From NCBI GenBank assembly GCA_963851045.1, contig CAWKNC010000002.1, forward strand, positions 372,001 through 436,000: a stretch of 64,000 nucleotides of DNA, read 5' to 3'. Positions 32,014 to 41,087 of this stretch are shown here, in pieces (position 1 is the first letter of the stretch; every line of letters starts with the position of its first letter). The DNA comes from WHSW01 sp963851045 (GTDB lineage Bacteria > Actinomycetota > Thermoleophilia > Solirubrobacterales > 70-9). The translations under genes and the position numbers were made by a program. The notes beneath the pieces were generated by a model. The model saw only the letters and a program-made list of their open reading frames with translations, did not search any database and was not told where the DNA came from.

Positions 32014-32889
32014 GTGACGACCATGAACGCGCACCTCGACGGCTCGCAGGAGCTCGTCGTCGTCGACAACGCCTCAGGCGATCTGCCCGAGGAGGCGCTC
32101 GCTGAATGGAAGGGCCCGAGCCGTTTCATCGGCCTCGATGAGAACGTCGGCTTTGGCAGCGCCAACAACGTGGGGCTTGCGGCAGTGGATCGAGCGGTGA
32201 CCGTGATGCTCAACCCCGATACCGAGCTGCTCGACGACGGCCTCGACGGCCTCGCTGCAACCGCCGGGGAGCTCGGGGCGTTGGTTGGCCCGCGCGTGGT
32301 CAACCCCGATCGTTCGATACAGGCGTCAGCGAGTGGTCCGGAGGTCGGGCCTTGGCCGTGGGTGCGGGCGCTGGTGCCGGCGGCGCTACAGCCCGGATTC
32401 GCGCTTGCCCGGACGGAGCCGTATCGGCTCGACCGGCGGCTGCGGGTGAGCTGGCTCACCGGCTCGTGTGTCGCGGGCCCGACCGCCGTGTTGCAGCGGC
32501 TTGGCCCGTTCGATCCCGATCTGCACATGTTCGGCGAGGACGTCGACCTAGGCCTACGCGCCGCGGCCATCGGCGTCGACTCGTGGTTCGATCCGCAGAT
32601 CTGCGCGATCGTCCACCACGGGCAGGGTTCGTCGACCATCGTCTATGGCTCACGGGAGGGTTGGCGCGCCACCGGCACGCTCAACTGGCGAGCCGCCGTC
32701 CGGCGCGCTTACGGACCACGTCGCGAGACCGTCGGGTGGTACGCCCTGCGCCTCAACCTGCGCCTGCGATTGATCGCCAAGACCCTTTTACGCACAGCGA
32801 CCGATCGCGACCGCGCGGCGGTCGCCGCGGTCGTTTCCGCCAAACCCGTGCCGGAGCTGCATCGGACCCACACCCCATCGCGCCCCTAG
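32014..32889 (+). CDS. Family 2 glycosyltransferase (rhamnosyltransferase-like), start unclear
   Basis: From GTG 32014 there are 291 residues, but the true N-terminus seems to lie upstream. The frame from 31957 encodes SYSIVVVTWECAGHLRTL, a standard GT2 first strand, with no ATG, GTG or TTG before the in-frame htpX stop. Downstream motifs are ELVVVDNASGD, ENVGFGSANNVG, VMLNPDTEL (the DxD position), GSCVAGPTAVLQRLGPFDPD and FGEDVDLGLRAAAIG, all of the WcaA/rhamnosyltransferase type. It probably adds a sugar to a lipid- or polysaccharide-linked acceptor at the cytoplasmic face. Confidence 0.85.
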   Translation: MTTMNAHLDGSQELVVVDNASGDLPEEALAEWKGPSRFIGLDENVGFGSANNVGLAAVDRAVTVMLNPDTELLDDGLDGLAATAGELGALVGPRVVNPDRSIQASASGPEVGPWPWVRALVPAALQPGFALARTEPYRLDRRLRVSWLTGSCVAGPTAVLQRLGPFDPDLHMFGEDVDLGLRAAAIGVDSWFDPQICAIVHHGQGSSTIVYGSREGWRATGTLNWRAAVRRAYGPRRETVGWYALRLNLRLRLIAKTLLRTATDRDRAAVAAVVSAKPVPELHRTHTPSRP

Positions 32890-32905
32890 CCACCGGCCCT
32901 GGGCA

Positions 32906-32975
32906 ACGCGACTCGCGCCTAACGTCGTCAGGGGCGACGTTTGACGCGACTCGCGCAAGTGGGGGGCGCTACACT
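32906..32975 (+). promoter_or_regulatory. Regulatory region upstream of the moeZ-like gene: direct repeats, hairpin and -10
   Basis: ACGCGACTCGCGC occurs twice (32906-32918 and 32944-32956). Between the copies, AACGTCG (32921-32927) and CGACGTT (32935-32941) form a perfect 7-bp inverted repeat. TTGACG (32941-32946) and a -10-like TACACT (32970-32975) follow, though their 23-bp spacing is too long for a standard promoter. The symmetry suggests an operator. Confidence 0.45.
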
Positions 32976-33017
32976 TTTGAAAGTAAAGACGGTAATCCGG
33001 ATAGGGATTAGGAGTTT

Positions 33018-34187
33018 TTGACGATGGCGCCTCAGATGATCGACCTCGATGCCGCCCAGCGCGAGCTTGCCGACGGGACGAAGCTGATCGACGTTCGAGA
33101 GCAAAACGAATGGGATGAGTCCCATATCGAGGCTGCCGTTCACGTCCCTCAGGGTGAGTTGGTCGAGCGCCTCGACGAGGTTGCTCCCGACGCGTCGGAG
33201 CGCATTCTTTTGCACTGTCGCACCGACAATCGCTCGGCGAAGATGGCGGAGGAGCTGGCCTCACTTGGCTACGACAACGTCGGCGTCGTCGAGGGTGGGA
33301 TTGTCGCCTGGGAGAAGGCCGGCCTGCCCACGATCAGCAATTCGGGTCTGACCCGCGATCAGCGGATGCGCTACTCACGCCACACGCTGCTCTCAGAGGT
33401 CGGCGTCGAGGGTCAGCTGAAGATGCTGAACTCGAAGGTCCTGCTGCTTGGCGCCGGCGGCCTCGGGGCGCCGACCGCGCTCTACCTGGCAGCCGCCGGG
33501 ATCGGCACGATCGGCATCGTTGACGACGACGTAGTCGACGAATCGAACCTCCAGCGCCAGGTGATCCACAACACCGAGCGCGTCGGAATGGCGAAGTCGC
33601 ATTCGGCGCGTATCGCGATCGAGGCGCTCAACCCGGACGTGAACGTGGTTGAGCACAACCTTCGCCTCGACGCCTCGAACATCCTCGAGATCATCGAGCC
33701 ATACGACATCATCGTCGACGGAGCCGACAACTTTCCCACCCGCTATCTGCTCAACGACGCCTCCGTTCGCCTACGCAAGCCGGTCGTCTCGGCTTCCATT
33801 CTGGGCTTCGACGGGCAGGCCTCGACCTTCGTCCCCTACGAGGGACCGTGCTATCGCTGCCTCTACCCGGTACCGCCGCCGCCCGAGCTCGCTCCGAGCT
33901 GCGGCGCCAACGGCGTCCTCGGCGTAATGGCTGGCGTCATGGGCCTGCTTCAGGCAAACGAGGTGATCAAGCTGGTCGCCGGTATCGGCGAGCCGCTCGT
34001 CGGTCGTCTGCTGCTCTACGAATCGCTCGCGACGCGCTTCACCGAGCTCAAGGTCCGACGCGACGCTGACTGCCCGATCTGCGGCGAGCACGCACCGGAG
34101 ATCGACGAGTCCGAAATGGGCAGGTTCCCCGACTACGAGCTCTTCTGCGGTGCACCCGCCCGCGAGGAAACGCCGGCGATCGCCTAG
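33018..34187 (+). CDS. Rhodanese-ThiF sulfur-carrier adenylyltransferase (MoeZ/MoeB-like)
   Basis: The 389-residue protein has an N-terminal rhodanese domain (about 8-108, active Cys67 in LLHCRTDNRS) followed by a ThiF/E1-like domain. The ATP loop is LLLGAGGLGAP (about 143-153) and the DDDVVDESNLQRQVIH block follows. Zinc cysteines are visible in GPCYRCLYP and DCPICGEH. It activates the C-terminal Gly-Gly of a ubiquitin-like carrier by adenylation and loads sulfur onto it. In MoeZ/MOCS3 the rhodanese is C-terminal; here the order is reversed. The sulfur carrier is encoded 41 bp downstream. TTG 33018 or ATG 33024 may be the start. Confidence 0.9.
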   Translation: MTMAPQMIDLDAAQRELADGTKLIDVREQNEWDESHIEAAVHVPQGELVERLDEVAPDASERILLHCRTDNRSAKMAEELASLGYDNVGVVEGGIVAWEKAGLPTISNSGLTRDQRMRYSRHTLLSEVGVEGQLKMLNSKVLLLGAGGLGAPTALYLAAAGIGTIGIVDDDVVDESNLQRQVIHNTERVGMAKSHSARIAIEALNPDVNVVEHNLRLDASNILEIIEPYDIIVDGADNFPTRYLLNDASVRLRKPVVSASILGFDGQASTFVPYEGPCYRCLYPVPPPPELAPSCGANGVLGVMAGVMGLLQANEVIKLVAGIGEPLVGRLLLYESLATRFTELKVRRDADCPICGEHAPEIDESEMGRFPDYELFCGAPAREETPAIA

Positions 34188-34215
34188 CGAGGCGAAGCCA
34201 GCAGCGCCGCCCAGC

Positions 34216-34221
34216 TAGGTT
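34216..34221 (+). promoter_or_regulatory. -10 element TAGGTT for the sulfur-carrier gene
   Basis: TAGGTT is followed by 7 nt and the ATG at 34229, with no ribosome-binding site. Confidence 0.45.
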
Positions 34222-34228
34222 TCAGGAC

Positions 34229-34504
34229 ATGCCCCAGGTGAAGATCCCCCCGGTCCTGCGTTCGCGCACGGCTGGTGAAGCAGAGGTGACCGCCACCGGC
34301 GAGACCGTGGGTGACGTTCTCACCGCCCTCGCCGAGGAGCACCCCGACACGCGCGATCAGCTCTTCTCCGCCGACGGCGAGCTCAATCGCTACGTCAACG
34401 TCTATCTCAACGACGAGGACGTCCGCGTTCTCGACGGACTCGACACGGCCGTCGCCGCAAGCGACACGGTCGTAATCCTGCCGGCAATGGCCGGCGGCAA
34501 GTAG
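34229..34504 (+). CDS. MoaD/ThiS/CysO-like ubiquitin-fold sulfur carrier
   Basis: This 91-residue beta-grasp protein begins MPQVKIPPVLRSRTAG and contains DVLTALAEEHPDTRDQLF and LNRYVNVYLNDEDVRVLDGL, the pattern of the CysO-like branch of MoaD/ThiS proteins. The end is VVILPAMAGGK: the essential Gly-Gly is followed by one Lys, so it needs trimming before the adenylyltransferase can act. No Mec+-type peptidase gene is adjacent. Likely roles are cysteine or cofactor sulfur supply. It belongs functionally with the rhodanese-ThiF protein upstream. Confidence 0.88.
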   Translation: MPQVKIPPVLRSRTAGEAEVTATGETVGDVLTALAEEHPDTRDQLFSADGELNRYVNVYLNDEDVRVLDGLDTAVAASDTVVILPAMAGGK

Positions 34505-34587
34505 CCGCAGGCACCGTCTGCCAGCCGGCCGGAAGCGACGGTTGTCGCTTGCGGGATTGATATGCCGCGGGATATTGTCGGCGCGGG

Positions 34588-36075
34588 ATGGGAGAGGATC
34601 GGGATGAGGACAGGGATTCCTCGGGGCGCGCACGTGCCGCGGCGGTCGTCGCGGTGCTCGTCGGCGTGGTTGTCGTGCTCGGCATTTGGCTGAGCGGCGA
34701 CGACGAGTACACGATCACGGCCGAGTTCCAGAACGCGAGTGCGCTGGTCAAGGGCAACGAGGTCGTCATCGGCGAGCAGCCGGTCGGCAGTGTCGATGAG
34801 ATCCGCCTCGGGCCTGACGGTCAGGCCAACGTCACGTTCACCGTTGACGAGGAGTTCACTCCGCTGCGACGCGGGACTGTTGCGACCGTGCGCTGGGCAT
34901 CGCTCTCGAGCGTTGCCAATCGCCAGATTCAGCTGACGCCGACCGCCGACCGGCGTCGGTGAGGAGATTCCCGACGGCGGCGTGCTGTCGTCGACAGAGA
35001 CGATCACCGACGTCGAGGTCGACCAGTTCTTCAACATGCTCGACGACAAGACGGTCAAGGACTTCAAGCGGGTGATCAAGGGGTTCGCGACCTCCTACGA
35101 CGGTGTTGCGGAGCAGGCGAACCGCGGCTACAAGTACCTCAATCCGTTGCTTTACACGGGGCGGAGGGTCTTTTCCGAGCTCAATGCGGACCAGGCCGCG
35201 TTCGAGCGCCTCTTGGTGGACGGGTCTCGTTTCGCCGGCGCCCTCGCCGCTCGCCGAGACGATCTACCCGAGCTCGTCCACAACCTGAACCTGATGATGA
35301 ACGCGATCGGCGATCGCAAGCGCGAGCTCGCCGAGGCGATCTCGCTGCTGCCACCGTTCCTGCGAAACGCGAATACGACCTTTGTCAACCTGCGAGCCGC
35401 GCTTGACGATGTGCAGCCGTTGGTCGTCGCCGCGAAGCCGGCGGCCGAGGAGTTGCGGCCGTTTCTCGTCGAACTGCGCGCGACTGCCCGAAATGCGGTG
35501 CCCACGGTTCGCGATCTCTCGGCCATCATCCGCCGCCCAGGTGACGCGAACGACCTGATCGAGCTGCAGCGGGCACAGCCCCCGCTTCGCGACGTTGCGG
35601 TCGGCTCCGGCTCGCCGGACTGCGGGCAGGGCCCGGAGCAGCCGCAGGACCTCAGGGTCGTCGCCGACGACGACTACACGCAGGGCAGCTTCGGCGAGGC
35701 GGTCTGCTCGCTTCGAAACGGCCACGACAACCTGAGCTTCTTCCGTGCGTACACGCCCGAGCTGGTCGCTGGTTCGACGGTTTCGGCCACTCGGGTTACG
35801 CCGACGCCATCGGTGCGTCGGGCGCGTCGAGCTGACGCTCAACACCTACAGCGCCGACGGTTTCGCTGTTTCCCGACCTGACCGATCCCGACTCGCCGGT
35901 CGAGCAGTTCTCGGCGCTCAGCACCGGCAACGTGCGCCGCTGCCCCGGCTCCAACGAGCGCCCGCTTGGAGCCATAGCCCCGGACGACGACTCGGTGCCG
36001 TTCACCGACGGCGGCGCGCTCACCGACGGGACCCCTGGCGAATGCGACCCGACCAAGGTGCAGCCGGGGCCATGA
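34588..36075 (+). pseudogene. MCE family protein 1 of 6, frame-disrupted
   Basis: The ATG at 34588 opens a normal Mce N-terminus: one helix (AAAVVAVLVGVVVVLGIWL) and the start of the MCE domain (YTITAEFQNASALVKGNEVV, ANRQIQLTPTAD). The frame changes near 34950, then stays intact for about 800 bp (DVEVDQFFNMLDDKTVKDF through AYTPELVA). It changes again near 35765, 35823 and 35868 before reaching the natural stop TGA at 36073-36075, which overlaps the next ATG. When the frames are joined the protein would be about 495 residues, the usual Mce length. Mce proteins form lipid-transport channels outside the membrane. Confidence 0.75.
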
Positions 36076-37801
36076 GGCGGATCGCGCTGATCCTCGCGTC
36101 CCTGCTCGCCGCTGGCGGCGTGCCGCACGAGGCCGTGGCCGACGACGTCCACAGCTACAAGGTCGAGATCTACAACGCGTTCGGTCTCGTCCCCGGCTCG
36201 GAGATCCGCGATCGCCGGGGTCAACGTCGGCTCGATCACGGACCTGACCGTCAACGAGGACAAGCGGGCCGTGCTCACGGTCGAGCTCGCAGGGCGACCT
36301 GACGCGGCTCGGCGACGAGACGACGTGCGAGTCCTCGCCGCAGTCGCTGATCGCCGAGTACTTCCTCGACTGCGAGCCGGCGGGCGAGCCGCTCGAAGAG
36401 GGCGAGATGATTCCCGCCAGCCAGGTCACGCATGACGGTGCAGCCGGACATCGTCGCGAACACGATGCGCGAGCCGTTCCGGCGCCGGTTGACGCTGCTG
36501 ATCAACGAGTTCGGAACCGCGCTCGCCGGCAACCCCGAGAACCTGCGCGAGGCGATCCGCCTCGGTGCACCGGCGCTCACCGAGCTCGAGGAGACGACGG
36601 AGATCCTCGCCAACCAGGCCGAGATGGTCCGAGCCTTCAACGTCCACTCGGAGAAGATCTCGGGCGAGCTGGCGGCCCACCGCGAGCGAGATCGTCGATT
36701 TCGTTGACGAGGCCGAGGACGTCGCCTCGACCGCGCTCGAGCGTCGCGAGGACGTCGCCCGCGGCTTCGACCTGTTCGACGACTACATCGACCGAGCTGC
36801 GGCCGACGCTCGCGCAGCTCAACGACACCGCGCGCCAGCAGACGCCCGCTGCTCGCGGATCTGCGCGACGCGGCGCCCCGAGCTGCATCGACTGACCGAC
36901 GAGCCTGCCGACGTTCCAGCGCGCGTCGGAGGACTCGCTGCGCTCGCTCGGCGCCGCAGCGGTCGTCGGCACGCCGCGCGCTGACGCACGGTCGCGACGA
37001 GCTCGAGCTGCTTGCCGAGGCCGGCAAGGACGCGCCGGTCACCACCGAGATGCTCGCCGATCTGCTTCGCGACGTCGACGATCCGCGCCGCGCGGTGGAG
37101 ATCAACGACCTGGCCGAGGAGACGACCGGCCGTACCGGCGAGCGGCCCGGCACGCCGGAACACCAAGGGCTACACCGGGCTCGAGGGACTTCTCAACTAC
37201 CCGTACTACCAGGCGCTCGCGATCAACCAGTTCGATCGCGGCGGCCACTCGCTCCACATCAATCTCTACGAGTTCTACACCGGCCCGTGCGGGAGCTTTT
37301 CGTCTGGCCGCGACCCCGACACCGGCGAGCTCGGTATCCCGGCCGAGGACGGCGGGACGACGACCGACTTCGAACGAGATCGCCAAGTGCGCGACATGGC
37401 TCGGCGCCAACCAGCCCGGCATCAACGAGGACCTGGGGCTGGCCGGCGTACGACCCGTCAGTCTGCCCCGCCGGCACCTCGCCCGACCACGCGCGGGAGA
37501 CCCTCTGCGATCCCGGGGACGTGATCCATCGAGCAACCGCGACCGCAACCGCGATGGCGATCGCAACGGCGCGCGGCCCGGGCGGCGGCGGACCCAACAC
37601 CGAAGCACCGTCAGGTTCGGGTTCCGGGGACGGCGGCGGCTCGACGGACTCGGGCTCCCCTGACGTCGACGACATCGTCGGCGACGTGCTCGACCTGCCC
37701 GACGAAACGCTTGAAGACCTCGGCATCCAGAGTCCCGGTACTGGCTCGGTGGCTCGGCTCAATCCACCGAAGACCTCCTCGACTTCCTCTTCGGCCCATG
37801 A
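36072..37801 (+). pseudogene. MCE family protein 2 of 6, frame-disrupted
   Basis: The ATG at 36072 (MRRIALILASLLAAGG, signal/anchor helix) overlaps the previous stop. The MCE signature GLVPGSEIR then IAGVNVGSITDLTVNED is split by a one-base shift near 36210. Further shifts lie near 36290, 36430, 36690, 36795, 36850, 36877, 36906, 36975, 37155, 37375 and 37445, and at least two later. Each piece between them reads as good Mce sequence (for example REPFRRRLTLLINEFGTALA and KGYTGLEGLLNYPYYQALA). The C-terminus is a Gly/Ser- and Asp-rich tail ending LLDFLFGP before TGA 37799-37801. This is the most disrupted of the six. Confidence 0.75.
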
Positions 37802-39478
37802 GATGCCGTAGTCACATCGGAGCGATCTCCGCCTCACCGACGATGGTCGGCGCGATCACGGTGCTGATCGCGATCGTCGCCGTGTTCCTCGCCTACAACG
37901 CGAACAACGGACTGCCGTTCGTGCCGAGTCTACCGCGTGTCGGTCGACATCCCAAATGCGGCGCGACTCGGTGCGAACAACGAGGTCCGGATCGGTGGCG
38001 TCCGCGTCGGCGTCGTCGAGTCGCTCGAGCCGGTGCGGCGGAGGCAATCCCGCGAACGGACCTCGACCGAGCTGCCGACCGGCCGGCGCGGCGCTGCCTC
38101 CCGTCGCCGCTCGGCTGAACCTCAAGCTCGACAAGACCGTCGCACCGTTGCCGCACGACTCGATCTTCCGGGTTCGCTACCGCTCGACCTTCGGGCTCAA
38201 GTACCTGGAGGTCATCCGGGGCGCGGGACCGTCGGCGCCCGAGGGCCATGTCTTCGACGGCACCGACGATGGCGCCGTCTGCGACCTGCCGACCGAGGGC
38301 GGGCGTTTCGCCGCGTCGAGGTCCCGACGCACAGCCGCAACGGTTGCTTCCAGGGTCAGACGGAGTTCGACGAGATCAACGACACCTTCGACGGCCCGAC
38401 CCGGCGGGCCCAGCGGACGAACCTTGTCGGCTACGGAAGCGCGCTCGCGGGCCGCGGCGTCTCACTCAACGAGACGATCGCCGAGCTGCCCGCGCTCTGT
38501 TCGGGACCTGAGGCCCGTCGGCCGAGGCGCTCTCGGACCCCGAGTCGAACCTGAGCCGGTTCATCAGCGGCCTCTACGGACCTCGCTCGCTACACAGCTC
38601 CCGGCGGCGCGCGAGCAGGCGCGAGTTGTTGCGCCTTTGCGGCGATTGCGTTCCGCGCGATCTCGTCGAACCCCGAGACGCTGAAGGAGACGATCACCGA
38701 GGCACCGCTGACGTACGAGACCGGGATCCGCTGCTCCCGCGCCAGCCGTCGTTCCTCGGCACCGGGTCGAGACGCTTCGCGCGCCTGATGCGCCCAGGCG
38801 CCGAGGACCTCCGGACGACGCTTCCCGTGCTCAACGATGCGCTCGAGACCGGCACCCCTGTTCTGCGCGATGTCGCCACCGGTCAACCGCGAGCTGCGGC
38901 GCGTGCTGAGCGAGCTCAACCAGCTGGTCGAGCCAGCCCAGCACGAGGGTCACGCTGCAGCGGCTCGGGGAGGCGTTTCGCCTCGGGTCGCGATCTCGCT
39001 CGAATGGGTTGCGCCGGCACAGACCGTCTGCAACCTCTTCAACTACTGGTTCACGAACTTCCCCGGCGCGCTCTAGGAGCGCAGCCAGGTCGGCTACGGC
39101 CTGCGCCAGTCGATCGTCCGCTTCCCGGGCGCGGCGGCTGCGGAGGTCGGGTCTCGGCGGCTACGCGGGCATCGGACCGAACGGGAAGGCCGGCGTACGG
39201 CGGCAGTTCGGCCGTACGAGATCCCGATCACCAACACGCATCCCTACACGCCCACCGGCCAGCGAAACGCGGATTGCCAGCCGGGCCAGACCGGCTACGC
39301 GCTGGGCCAGGCCCTGGTTCGCGGGCAGCGCCTCTCGGATCCGGCCAACCGGGTGTCCGACCTGCCGGGCAGCCGCGGCCCGACGACCGCGTTCTGGAAC
39401 GCCGACCGCGAGCGCGTGCTGTTCGACAGTCGCGTCCCGTCGCGGCAGCCCGGCAGCTGGGAGGAGGTCGGCAAGTGA
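37798..39478 (+). pseudogene. MCE family protein 3 of 6, frame-disrupted and with a nonsense codon
   Basis: The ATG at 37798 overlaps the previous stop (ATGA). The helix MVGAITVLIAIVAVFLAYNA and the MCE core NNEVRIGGVRVGVVESLEP are intact apart from a shift near 37931. Later pieces (LKLDKTVAPLPHDSIFRVRY, EFDEINDTFDGPTRRAQRTN, EDLRTTLPVLNDALETGTPV) are in different frames. An in-frame TAG at 39074-39076 follows NYWFTNFPGAL and is followed in the same frame by ERSQVGYGLRQSIVRFPGA, so it looks like a true nonsense change. The natural stop is TGA 39476-39478, overlapping the next GTG. Confidence 0.72.
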
Positions 39479-41087
39479 GGGGCATCGGCACCGACCACCG
39501 TCTGCCGAACTGGCTGCTCGGCCTGGTCCTGTTGGTCGTCATCGCCATCGGTTCGGTGCTCGCTTACACCAAGGAGATTCCGTTCGGCGACCGCTACGAG
39601 GTCCACGCGGTCTTCTCCTCGCCGCAGACGATCCGCACCGAGATCGCCGGTGCGGATCGCCGGGGTCGAGGTTGGCGAGGTGACCGGCCTCGAGCTCGTG
39701 GGGGCAGACCCGCGCGGCCGGCCGTGCGTGATGACGATGCGCCTCGACGAGCAGGCCCGCCCGCTGCGCGAGGACGCGACCTTCCAGGTGCGGCCACGGC
39801 TGTTCATCGACGGCAACTACTTCGTCGATCTGCACCCCGGCAGCCCGAGCGCCGCCGAGGTCTCGGACGGCCACACGTTCGGCCTCGATCAGACCGCGCA
39901 CACCGTCCAGCTCGACCAGGTTCTGACCACGCTGCAGAGCGACGTTCGCTCGGACGTCCGGACCTTCCTCGACCAGTTCGGCAACGCGCTGATCGCGCTA
40001 CCGCGGGGCCAAGGGGCTGCGCGAGTTCTTCCGCAACTCGCCGACCGGCCTACAGGTTCTCCGCTGCGGTCGCGGAGTCGCAGCTTGGAACGCGAGCCGG
40101 TGACCTGCGCGGAATGGTCGACGGCCTCGGCAGGGTCTTCCGCGGCCTCAGCCGCAACCAGCAGGCTCTGAGCGACCTGGTCACGAACCTGCGCCGGGTG
40201 ACCGGGGCGTTCGCGGCCGAGGACCTGGCCCTCGGCCGAGCGATCGATCGATTGCCCGGATTCCTGGCCGAGGGCGAACCGACGTTCCAGGCCATCAACG
40301 AGGCGCTGCCCGTCGCTGCGCGCCTTCGCCCGCGAGGCGCTACCGGGAGTTCGCAAGAGCCCCGAGGCGCTGCGGGCCGGCCTGCCGCTGCTCCAACAGC
40401 TGCGCGGGCTGATGTCACGCTCCGAGCTGCGCGGCCTCGTCGCCGGCTGCGCCCGACGATCCCGCGCTCGCGCGCCTCGCGCGCGCCAACGTCGGGCTCT
40501 TCCGCGAGCAGCGCGCGTTCTCCTCGTGCTTCAACGAGGTCATCATCCCCTGGTCGCACTCGACCGTCGAGGCCGCCGGCCGGCTACCCGCTCGAGGTCG
40601 GGGGGCGCACCTTCGAGGACACCGCCTACAGCCTTCACCGGCAGCGCGGGCGAGAGCCGCAACGGCGACGCGGCGGGCCAGCACCTGCGCGTGCTCGGCG
40701 GCTCGGGCTCGAACCTCGTTCGCTATCGCCGACATCGCCGGCCGCGACGAGATCTTCGCCCTGACGCCGTTCCCGGTTCTCGGTGCGATCCCGCGGCTCA
40801 GCGACTCACGCAAGACCGCCTTCCGCCCGAGATCCGGCGTGCGAGCCGCAGGAGCCGCCGAACCTGGAGGCTGGGATCGGCTCGCCGCCCGAGCAGGGGC
40901 CCGCGCCGGGGACCGCCGATCTCGACGACGCGACGGGTGGGGGCGCGGACGGGCTGCGAAGCCTGCTCGAGACGCTGAACTCGGCGACGCGCGAGCTGGG
41001 GCGCCTGCTCGATGACGCTCAGGAACTTGTCGATTTGCTTGGTTTGCCGGAAGTCGACCTCGGCGCGATGAGGAGGCGAGCGAGTAA
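39475..41087 (+). pseudogene. MCE family protein 4 of 6, frame-disrupted
   Basis: The GTG at 39475 overlaps the previous stop. The first helix (LPNWLLGLVLLVVIAIGSVL) and FGDRYEVHAVFSSPQTIRTE are in one frame. Near 39650 the frame shifts into RIAGVEVGEVTGLELVGADP, the MCE core, which runs to about 40000 (LDQVLTTLQSDVRSDVRTFL). Other shifts follow at several points between 40010 and 40870. The end (LNSATRELGRLLDDAQELVD) reaches a TAA at 41085-41087 that shares bases with the next ATG. Joined length would be about 535 residues. Confidence 0.72.

Noticed and set aside
31081..32889. HtpX-glycosyltransferase fusion through stop readthrough
   Set aside because: The two are in frame, but HtpX has its normal full length and the families have no known functional link. 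A start-codon problem is the simpler explanation; kept only as one option in a finding.
37520..37610. Asp/Asn/Arg repeat in mce gene 2 as a dockerin or calcium-binding motif
   Set aside because: The NRDRNRDGDRNG stretch looks like a calcium loop, but it is a single low-complexity tail next to a frameshift and has no paired repeat.
38626..40764. 712-codon plus-strand open frame in the mce region
   Set aside because: It mixes out-of-frame Mce sequence with short correct pieces (for example LMRPGAEDLRTTLPVLNDAL and DLALGRAIDRLPGFLAEGEP) and crosses the stop/start overlap of two mce genes, so it is a by-product of the frameshifts.
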